Origin: an uncultured Lachnospiraceae bacterium
Lineage (GTDB): Bacteria > Bacillota > Clostridia > Lachnospirales > Lachnospiraceae
DNA length: 5,239 nt
Assembly: GCA_902764045.1 (NCBI GenBank)
Contig: CACWUI010000089.1
Location: 1-5,239 of the forward strand
Direction: 5' to 3'
Part shown: positions 1 to 4,903 of the stretch, piece after piece
How the letters are laid out: each line of letters opens with the position of its first letter
Position numbering within the stretch: position 1 is the stretch's first letter
Translations under genes and position numbers: made by a program
Notes under the pieces: model-generated
Told to the model about the DNA's origin: nothing
Database searches by the model: none
The model's input: only the letters and a program-made list of their open reading frames with translations

Positions 1-1091
1 GGGCGTATGGCTTCCAGCGTATCACCCACGCAGAATTTATTTTTTTGTTCAAGGACTGCAAATATCCTGCCCTCTTTTTCTTCCACAGACTCTACCGTGC
101 CCAGATAGGTTTCCGGGGCAGTACGCTCCGCCTCGTAAAACATAGACTCTTCGCCCGCTTTTCCGAAAAAGAATCCGGTGCAGTATTTACGCCTTGATGC
201 AGATAATACCTCGCGTATATAAAACGGAATCCTATCTTTGTAAATGTTCGGATCTTCAAAATAATCGTCTATGGCCATACGGTATGCTCTGACCACTGTG
301 GCCACGTAGAGTGCAGTCTTCATTCGCCCTTCAACCTTCAGACTATCTATCCCCGCATCTATCATCTCAGGAAGATGATCTATCATGCAGAGATCTTTGG
401 AGTTAAAGATAAAGGTTCCGCGCTCGTTTTCAAATACAGGTATGTACTCTCCGGGCCTTTTCTCCTCCACCAAAGAGTACGTCCAGCGGCAGGGGTGAGT
501 GCAGGCTCCTTTATTGGCATCACGCCCTGTCATATAGTTGCTCATAAGACATCTGCCGGAATAGGACATGCACATGGCGCCGTGGACAAAGCTTTCTATC
601 TCCATGTCCTCCGGGATATTCTCCCTTATCTCTTTTATCTCTTTTAAAGAGAGTTCGCGGCCTGTAACCACACGCTCTGCTCCCAGCTTTTTCCAAAATA
701 AAAAAGTTCGATAATTTACATTGTTTGCCTGGGTGCTGATATGTATAGACATCTCCGGCATGATCTCCCGCGCCATCTCAAAAACGCCCGGATCGGCAAT
801 GAGTACCGCATCCGGACGAATATCTCTCAATTCTTTAAAATAGTCTTCTATCCCTTTTAAGTCGTAATTATGTGCAAGGATATTGGCGGTAACATAAAGC
901 TTTGCCCCATTATCATGTGCAAAAGATACCGCCTCTTTCATCTCTTCATTTGAAAAATTATCAGCTGCAGCACGCAGTCCGAAGGCTTCACCTCCGATAT
1001 AGACTGCATCCGCCCCGTACATTACGGCTGTTTTTAAAACATCAAGATTCCCTGCGGGTGCAAGGAGTTCAGGCTTTTTTTTACTTGTCAT
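1..1091 (-). CDS. trhP: U32-family protein, TrhP/YrrO-type tRNA uridine hydroxylation protein (3' end cut by window edge)
   Basis: The frame is open from the ATG at 1091 to position 1, giving 363 visible residues (MTSKKKPELLAPAGNLDVLK...) with no stop; the C-terminus lies outside the window. The start has a good ribosome site, GGAGAG at 1101-1096. The N-terminal half is the U32 barrel (PELLAPAGN near residues 7-15, DAVYIGG at 28-34, ISTQANNVN at 118-126). The U32 signature follows: ESFVHGAMCMSYSGRC at 166-181, then GACTHPCRW at 195-203. It supplies four cysteines (174, 181, 197, 201) of the kind thought to hold an Fe-S cluster in this family. A small beta domain starts near 328. Old annotations say 'peptidase' or 'collagenase', but E. 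coli TrhP (YegQ) and B. subtilis TrhP1/P2 (YrrN/YrrO) are needed for prephenate-dependent 5-hydroxylation of tRNA uridine 34. The gene sits 16 nt after trmR, whose product acts on that hydroxylated base, so I infer the TrhP role. The family is near certain; the exact function is an inference. Confidence 0.9.
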   Translation of the reverse strand, partial: MTSKKKPELLAPAGNLDVLKTAVMYGADAVYIGGEAFGLRAAADNFSNEEMKEAVSFAHDNGAKLYVTANILAHNYDLKGIEDYFKELRDIRPDAVLIADPGVFEMAREIMPEMSIHISTQANNVNYRTFLFWKKLGAERVVTGRELSLKEIKEIRENIPEDMEIESFVHGAMCMSYSGRCLMSNYMTGRDANKGACTHPCRWTYSLVEEKRPGEYIPVFENERGTFIFNSKDLCMIDHLPEMIDAGIDSLKVEGRMKTALYVATVVRAYRMAIDDYFEDPNIYKDRIPFYIREVLSASRRKYCTGFFFGKAGEESMFYEAERTAPETYLGTVESVEEKEGRIFAVLEQKNKFCVGDTLEAIR

Positions 1092-1095
1092 GATA

Positions 1096-1101
1096 CTCTC
1101 C
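1096..1101 (-). promoter_or_regulatory. Ribosome binding site of the U32/trhP gene
   Basis: GGAGAG on the minus strand ends 4 nt before the ATG at 1091 and lies wholly in the 16-nt gap after the trmR stop (1110-1108). It supports independent initiation of the U32 gene at this ATG. Confidence 0.75.
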
Positions 1102-1107
1102 GTAATC

Positions 1108-1764
1108 TCATCTTACAATCGACAGAGCCACTCCGTCTCCTATGGGAATAATGCTCGTGCTCACGTCGTCCCTGTGGGTTATATCGTATAAGAAGTCCCT
1201 CATCCGGGAATGAACCGTCCTGTCCCTCTGCTCTATGAGGTATCTGGATTCAACAATAGTCCCTTCCTGAAGCACGTTATCGGTAAGGATCACCGCTCCC
1301 GGCAGGCAGAGCTTTATGGCTTTATTAAAAAACTCCCCGTATTGGCCCTTGGCGGCATCAATAAACACCATATCAAAACTGTCATCTAAGATGTCCAGCA
1401 CTTCAAGGGCGTCTCCATCGATAAGACGTATCCTATCCTGCATGCCCAATGCGGCAAAATTCTCATTTGCCTCTTTGACACGTTTGCCGAAGGATTCAAT
1501 AGTGGTTATATTTGAATCCACTCCCATACATCCGCTCATGATAAGAGCGGAATAGCCCACCGCAGCACCTATCTCTAAAATGTTCCTCGGACTTTTCAGA
1601 GTTATCAGTGTCTTCAGCAGGCTTTCCGTCTCTCTTTTTATTATGGGAACGTATTCCTTTTCCGCCTTTTCCCTTATATTTTCTATCTCACGACTGTTGT
1701 CCGGAGCAAGAGAATTTATATAGGCAGTAACCCGTTCATTTACTATGGGAAAATCATTGTCCAT
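1108..1764 (-). CDS. trmR: tRNA 5-hydroxyuridine methyltransferase TrmR (YrrM), class I SAM-dependent O-methyltransferase
   Basis: The 218-residue protein starts MDNDFPIVNERV, close to the length of B. subtilis YrrM (about 217). It is a catechol-O-methyltransferase-like (methyltransf_3) protein. The SAM site is ILEIGAAVGYSA at residues 62-73, with the acidic ribose ligand E90 in TTIES. The metal and catalytic residues expected for this family are D136 in FIDAAKGQY (134-142) and D162-N163 in LTDNVL. In B. subtilis, TrmR methylates 5-hydroxyuridine to 5-methoxyuridine at tRNA position 34; the U32/TrhP gene just downstream fits this role. I place the start at the ATG at 1764 although the frame stays open to a TTG at 1821. 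The ATG overlaps the RNase J stop (TAATG, one shared base), gives the family length, and has a weak GGA ribosome site about 9 nt upstream. This suggests translation by re-initiation after rnj. A general caffeoyl-CoA-type O-methyltransferase is the other label it might receive. Confidence 0.92.
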   Translation of the reverse strand: MDNDFPIVNERVTAYINSLAPDNSREIENIREKAEKEYVPIIKRETESLLKTLITLKSPRNILEIGAAVGYSALIMSGCMGVDSNITTIESFGKRVKEANENFAALGMQDRIRLIDGDALEVLDILDDSFDMVFIDAAKGQYGEFFNKAIKLCLPGAVILTDNVLQEGTIVESRYLIEQRDRTVHSRMRDFLYDITHRDDVSTSIIPIGDGVALSIVR

Positions 1765-3701
1765 TACTGAGCTTCCATAATGATTGGCAGGATAACCGGT
1801 GTACGCTTCATCTTCTTCCAAAGATAATCACTCAGATCATCCTTGAGATTATTCTTAATGGTGCTCCAGTCGGTAACCCTCTTATTGGCACATTTCTCAA
1901 CCGCATCCACCACTATCTCCTTGGCTTCGGTCAGAAGATTCTCAGCCTCACGCACATATACAAATCCTCTGGTCACGATATCCGGACCTGCGATAACATT
2001 GCAGCTGTATTTTTCAAGGGTAAGGACGATGATGACGATACCGTTCTCAGCCAGGTTCTGTCTGTCGCGAAGAACGATATTTCCTACGTCACCTACACCG
2101 AGACCGTCAACAAGGATGGCTCCCGTCTGCACATGTCCCACGATCTCAAACTTGTCCTCACTGAGAGATACCACGTCTCCGGAGCGTGACATGATCACAT
2201 GTTCCTGGTCATATCCCAGTGAATAGCAGATATCTCTCTGGGCCATAAGGTGTCTGAACTCACCGTGTACGGGATAGCAGAACCTGGGCTTAACAAGAGA
2301 GTAGATAAGCTTGATCTCCTCGGCGCAGGCATGTCCGGATACATGGGTATCCTGGAAGATAACCTTTGCGCCCTTTCGTCCCAGTTCATTGATAACTCTT
2401 GCCACGGACTTCTCGTTTCCGGGAATGGGACTTGAGGAAAATACCACACAGTCTCCCGCCTGGATCTGCACCTTGCGGTGAAGATTTGACGCCATCCTGG
2501 AAAGAGCCGCCATGGACTCTCCCTGGCTTCCGGTAGTGATGAGCACTATCTGCTCAGGGGTGTATTTCTTCATGGAGTCCGTCTCGATGATCACGCCGTC
2601 GGGGATCTGAAGATAACCCAGTTCTCCCGCAACCTTAATTATATTCACCATGGACCGGCCTTCCACACAGACCTTACGACCGTACTTTATGGCGGTATTT
2701 ATGATCTGCTGCACACGGTCCACATTTGAAGCAAAGGTAGCTACTATGAGACGTCTGTTTTTATTGTCATTAAAGATATTGTCAAAGGTCTCACCAACAG
2801 TCTTCTCCGACATGGTAAAACCGGGGCTGAGCGCGTTGGTAGAGTCACACATAAGGGCAAGAACTCCCTGCCTTCCCAGCTCTCCCAAACGCTGAAGGTC
2901 AATAGGGTCACCGTATACAGGTGTGTAATCCACCTTAAAGTCTCCCGTATGAACTATGGTTCCCGCAGGAGACTTGATAGCCAGTGCCGCTGAGTCGGAT
3001 ATACTGTGATTGGTCCTTATAAACTCCACCGTAAAATCACCGAGAGTGATGGTCTGGCCGTACTCCACAACCGTTCTTTTAACATCACGGAGCAGATTGT
3101 GCTCTGCAAGCTTTGATTCGATAAGCCCCATGGTAAGCCTGGTGGCAAATATGGGCTTGTTTACCTCTTTTAATACATATGGCACCGCACCGATATGATC
3201 CTCGTGACCGTGGGTTATCACAAAGCCCTTTACCCTGTCGATATTCTCTTTAAGATATGTGATATCAGGGATTACCAGGTCGATGCCCAGCATATCCTCT
3301 TCAGGGAATGCAAGACCGCAATCCACTACGATAATGCTGTCACCGTACTCAATGGCGGCGATATTCATTCCTATCTGCTCAAGACCGCCGAGAGGGATGA
3401 TACGAAGACCTTTCTCTCCCGTGTGCGCATGATGACCGCTTCCTTTAAGTATCTGGAATCCGTCGTTTTCATTTGCTACGCCCAGATTCTCATAGGAAAA
3501 TTCGGGATATCCCTTTTCCTGACCTTCATCATTTCTTCTGTTGTCCTGCTGTCTGTTGTCGCCGAAATTGCGTCTTTTTGTCTGAAAACGCTGCTTTCCG
3601 TTGTTATTGCTGTTACTTCCGTTTCTGTTTCTTTGATTATTGTTTTTGTAAAATCTTCTGTTTTTATTATTATCACGATTCTGGTTCTGTTCTTCTGACA
3701 T
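1764..3701 (-). CDS. rnj: Ribonuclease J with long disordered N-terminal tail
   Basis: RNase J is a cytoplasmic zinc-dependent endonuclease and 5'-3' exonuclease that matures and degrades RNA. The 645-residue product is longer than the usual 550-560, and the excess is N-terminal. Residues 1 to about 70 are low complexity (18 Asn in the first 60, many Arg and Lys), followed by a linker with GHHAHTGEKG (89-98). The core begins at GLRIIPLGGLEQIGMN (98-113). The metallo-beta-lactamase motif HGHEDH is at 164-169, with further expected ligands at H232 and in HTGDF (251-255). The beta-CASP domain includes DSTNA (286-290), GSQGE (391-395) and VSGHA (454-458), and PVHGEFRH (477-484) supplies the late histidine. 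The C-terminal RNA-binding domain runs to IIMEAQ. All catalytic motifs look intact. The ATG at 3701 has a good ribosome site, AAGGTG at 3711-3706, in the 12-nt gap after the DUF1292 gene. The stop overlaps the trmR start. Whether this is the only RNase J of the genome (J1 versus J2 type) cannot be judged here. Confidence 0.97.
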   Translation of the reverse strand: MSEEQNQNRDNNKNRRFYKNNNQRNRNGSNSNNNGKQRFQTKRRNFGDNRQQDNRRNDEGQEKGYPEFSYENLGVANENDGFQILKGSGHHAHTGEKGLRIIPLGGLEQIGMNIAAIEYGDSIIVVDCGLAFPEEDMLGIDLVIPDITYLKENIDRVKGFVITHGHEDHIGAVPYVLKEVNKPIFATRLTMGLIESKLAEHNLLRDVKRTVVEYGQTITLGDFTVEFIRTNHSISDSAALAIKSPAGTIVHTGDFKVDYTPVYGDPIDLQRLGELGRQGVLALMCDSTNALSPGFTMSEKTVGETFDNIFNDNKNRRLIVATFASNVDRVQQIINTAIKYGRKVCVEGRSMVNIIKVAGELGYLQIPDGVIIETDSMKKYTPEQIVLITTGSQGESMAALSRMASNLHRKVQIQAGDCVVFSSSPIPGNEKSVARVINELGRKGAKVIFQDTHVSGHACAEEIKLIYSLVKPRFCYPVHGEFRHLMAQRDICYSLGYDQEHVIMSRSGDVVSLSEDKFEIVGHVQTGAILVDGLGVGDVGNIVLRDRQNLAENGIVIIVLTLEKYSCNVIAGPDIVTRGFVYVREAENLLTEAKEIVVDAVEKCANKRVTDWSTIKNNLKDDLSDYLWKKMKRTPVILPIIMEAQ

Positions 3702-3705
3702 TTTT

Positions 3706-3711
3706 CACCTT
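3706..3711 (-). promoter_or_regulatory. Ribosome binding site of rnj
   Basis: AAGGTG on the minus strand lies 4 nt before the ATG at 3701, inside the 12-nt gap after the DUF1292 stop (3716-3714). It fixes the start so that the N-rich tail is part of the protein; no other strong site is seen near the core domain. Confidence 0.8.
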
Positions 3712-3713
3712 CT

Positions 3714-3980
3714 TTAAACTTCCAACTCTATATCATCTTCCGCAAGCTGCTGCGCAAAAATATCACTCACTGCCTTCAACTCTTCCTGATCCTCTACTGA
3801 TTCAAATGACTCCACGTCCTCCTCGTCACTTCCTACTGACTTCAGGATCATAACCTCAACTTCCTCTGCATCAGCATCCTCTGTAACGAGAATATAAGTC
3901 TGCTCGTTGAACCTTGTCTCATCAAGCACTACAAACTCGATCTGCTGTCCGTCTTCCGTATCAAAAATAATGCTTTCCAT
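3714..3980 (-). CDS. DUF1292 family acidic protein (YrzB-like), function unknown
   Basis: This 88-residue cytosolic protein has the DUF1292 pattern: a short N-terminal beta-rich part (IIFDTEDGQQIEFVVLDE, about 4-21; TYILVTED, 28-35; EVEVMILKSV, 40-49) and an acidic tail ending DDIELEV. By count it has 30 Asp/Glu and only 3 basic residues (R23, K47, K69), so it is very acidic. There is no signal peptide or membrane segment. It corresponds in place and length to B. subtilis yrzB, next to ruvX (yrrK) and ireB (yrzL). The family is widespread in Firmicutes and I know of no established biochemical role. The ATG at 3980 follows CGGAGGA with a short 3-nt spacer. The gene lies 39 nt after ruvX and 12 nt before rnj. 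That position makes a link with RNase J conceivable, but this is inference only. Confidence 0.9.
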   Translation of the reverse strand: MESIIFDTEDGQQIEFVVLDETRFNEQTYILVTEDADAEEVEVMILKSVGSDEEDVESFESVEDQEELKAVSDIFAQQLAEDDIELEV

Positions 3981-3983
3981 AAA

Positions 3984-3990
3984 TCCTCCG
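3984..3990 (-). promoter_or_regulatory. Ribosome binding site of the DUF1292 gene
   Basis: CGGAGGA on the minus strand is a strong site with a tight 3-nt spacer (TTT) to the ATG at 3980. The same heptamer occurs in the last codons of ruvX (4030-4024), with a complementary CTCCG (4017-4013) between the two copies, so the site may be part of an RNA fold. Confidence 0.8.
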
Positions 3991-4000
3991 AAAAATCACA

Positions 4001-4033
4001 AAAAAATCCAACCGGAGTTTCAGTCCTCCGATC
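4001..4033 (-). terminator. Possible weak terminator or attenuator hairpin between ruvX and the DUF1292 gene
   Basis: On the minus strand the end of ruvX and the following gap can form an 8-bp stem, GATCGGAG with CTCCGGTT, including two G-U wobbles, closed by the loop GACTGAAA. The ruvX stop codon TGA lies in that loop. A run of seven T (4006-4000) follows 3 nt after the stem. This looks like a modest terminator or an mRNA processing/stabilising hairpin inside the operon, likely read through in part. The stem is short and partly wobble-paired, so confidence is low. Confidence 0.4.
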
Positions 4034-4454
4034 TGTTACCTTCAAAATCCAAATAATTCTGTAAAATAATACTCGCCGCTATCTTGTCTATAACTTCTTT
4101 TCTGTTCTCGCGACGCACTCCCGTTTCCATAAGAACACGATTGGCTGAAATGCTTGAGAGACGCTCATCCCACAAAACGACCGGCAGCCCTGTCCTGCGC
4201 TCAACATTTGCCGCAAACTCCCTGCAATGCGCAGCACTGTCGCCTTCCGTATTATTCATGTTCTTAGGCAATCCGACTATTATTTTTTCAACGCCGTATT
4301 CACGTACTATCTCTTCTATCCGGGCGTATGTCTTACGTAGTTTATTCTCTTCTTTTCTGTAAACAGACTCTAAGGGTGACGCAGTGATACCCAAAGGATC
4401 ACTCATCGCCACCCCTACATACTTCTCCCCGTAATCAAGTCCGAGCAGGCGCAT
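4020..4454 (-). CDS. ruvX: RuvX/YqgF, putative Holliday junction resolvase / pre-16S rRNA nuclease
   Basis: The 144-residue protein has the normal length for the YqgF family, an RNase H-fold nuclease of the cytoplasm. The first acidic motif is LLGLDYGEKYVGVA (3-16) with D7. GLPKNMNNTEG (61-71) is the conserved GLP loop. WDERLSS (95-101) carries the D96/E97 motif, and VIDKIAASIILQNYL (121-135) has the last catalytic Asp, D123. In E. coli, YqgF is essential and implicated in 16S rRNA 5' maturation; Holliday junction cleavage has been shown for some homologues, so both names are used. The ATG at 4454 is one base after the ireB stop (TAA T ATG). The nearest AGGAG (about 4473-4469) is 14 nt upstream and rather distant, so coupling to ireB translation is likely. 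Confidence 0.95.
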   Translation of the reverse strand: MRLLGLDYGEKYVGVAMSDPLGITASPLESVYRKEENKLRKTYARIEEIVREYGVEKIIVGLPKNMNNTEGDSAAHCREFAANVERRTGLPVVLWDERLSSISANRVLMETGVRRENRKEVIDKIAASIILQNYLDFEGNRSED

Positions 4455-4455
4455 A

Positions 4456-4713
4456 TTAAAGATTTTTACTCCTGATAAAGTATCTGATCACTTCCTCAAC
4501 AAGCTCGTCACGTTCAACTTTCATTATCAGACTTCTTGCATTGTTGTGGCTGGTAATGTATGTGGGATCACCGGACATAATATAACCCACCATCTGATTA
4601 ACAGGGTCGTAACCCTTTTCTTTCAACGCAAGATAAACCTGCTCCAGAATCTCCTCCACTGAAACAGGGTTCTCTATCTGCTTATTAAAAAGATGAGTGT
4701 TATCATCCGCCAT
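4456..4713 (-). CDS. ireB: IreB family regulatory phosphoprotein (UPF0297, YrzL)
   Basis: The 85-residue protein (MADDNTHLF...) carries the family core KEKGYDPVNQMVGYIMSGDP at 31-50, then TYITSHNNARSL at 51-62 and VERDELVEEVIRYFI at 66-80. In Enterococcus faecalis, IreB is phosphorylated near its N-terminus by the PASTA kinase IreK and negatively affects cephalosporin resistance; elsewhere the role is less clear. It is a small soluble cytosolic dimer-forming protein. I chose the ATG at 4713. A GTG at 4719 would add two residues, but the purine-rich AGTGAG is only 2 nt from the GTG and 8 nt from the ATG, which suits the latter. It is the first gene of the operon, about 24 nt after the predicted transcription start, and ends one base before ruvX. 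The family call is firm; the kinase link is by homology. Confidence 0.95.
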   Translation of the reverse strand: MADDNTHLFNKQIENPVSVEEILEQVYLALKEKGYDPVNQMVGYIMSGDPTYITSHNNARSLIMKVERDELVEEVIRYFIRSKNL

Positions 4714-4743
4714 TATCACGTCTCACTTTCATTCAATATGTCT

Positions 4744-4772
4744 ATGATATAGTAAAACACCTGCTCTGTCAA
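4744..4772 (-). promoter_or_regulatory. Sigma-A-type promoter of the ireB-ruvX-DUF1292-rnj-trmR-U32 operon
   Basis: On the minus strand a perfect -35 TTGACA (4772-4767) is followed by a 17-bp spacer and TATCAT (4749-4744), one mismatch from TATAAT. The predicted transcription start is near 4737, giving a short leader of about 24 nt to the ireB ATG. It lies between the atp terminator and ireB, with all downstream gaps small, so it probably drives the whole operon. Confidence 0.85.
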
Positions 4773-4774
4773 CA

Positions 4775-4789
4775 TTAAACGGTGTTTAA
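4775..4789. promoter_or_regulatory. Operator-like palindrome beside the -35 box
   Basis: TTAAAC-GGT-GTTTAA is a perfect inverted repeat with 6-bp arms and a 3-bp centre. It ends 2 bp upstream of the TTGACA box (about -38 to -52 from the predicted start). Its GGTGTTT also forms an inverted repeat with AAACACC at 4755-4761, spanning the -35 box. Position suggests a regulator site, but short AT-rich palindromes also arise by chance. Confidence 0.35.
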
Positions 4790-4853
4790 AAAGGGCCGGG
4801 AGTAACTGTTTTCGCTGTGCCGATAAAGCCACCGGAGCATTTCTCCATGAGTT

Positions 4854-4887
4854 AAAAAAACAGCCGTTACATCAGTAACGACTGTTT
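4854..4887 (-). terminator. Intrinsic terminator of the atp operon
   Basis: Read on the minus strand, AAACAGTCGTTAC (4887-4875), loop TGAT, GTAACGGCTGTTT (4870-4858) forms a 13-bp stem with one wobble (T-G) pair, running into seven T (4860-4854). It begins 16 nt after the atpC stop. The strong stem, tetraloop and T-run make this a typical Rho-independent terminator that separates atpC from the ireB promoter. Confidence 0.92.
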
Positions 4888-4903
4888 CTTTAAATAAATA
4901 ATA

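Noticed and set aside
1072..1082. A AAA AAG slippery sequence (eight A on the minus strand) at codons 4-6 of the U32 gene
   Set aside because: It matches a bacterial -1 slippage heptamer, but there is no stimulatory structure and no useful alternative frame so close to the start; probably just Lys codons.
375..1093. Plus-strand open frames (375-647, 902-1093)
   Set aside because: Both are antisense to the U32 gene, have no family resemblance and no convincing ribosome site.
1765..1821. N-terminal extension of TrmR from a TTG start
   Set aside because: It overlaps rnj coding sequence, makes the protein longer than the family, and starts with a rare codon; the ATG at 1764 is better placed.
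2195..2449. Minus-strand 84-codon frame inside rnj
   Set aside because: It is an out-of-frame shadow of the RNase J coding region on the same strand, with no recognisable protein features.
3195..3698. Plus-strand open frame of 167 codons that reads like a small membrane protein (long runs of V, I, F, L)
   Set aside because: It is antisense to rnj. The hydrophobic part is the reverse complement of the Asn/Arg/Lys-rich tail (AAT/AAC reads as ATT/GTT), so the apparent membrane segments are a by-product of that composition. The opposite strand is a clear RNase J.
4801..4812. AGTAACTGTTTT resembling the terminator arm AGTAACGACTGTTT
   Set aside because: The likeness is short and interrupted, with no matching second arm or T-run; I do not take it as a second terminator or true repeat.
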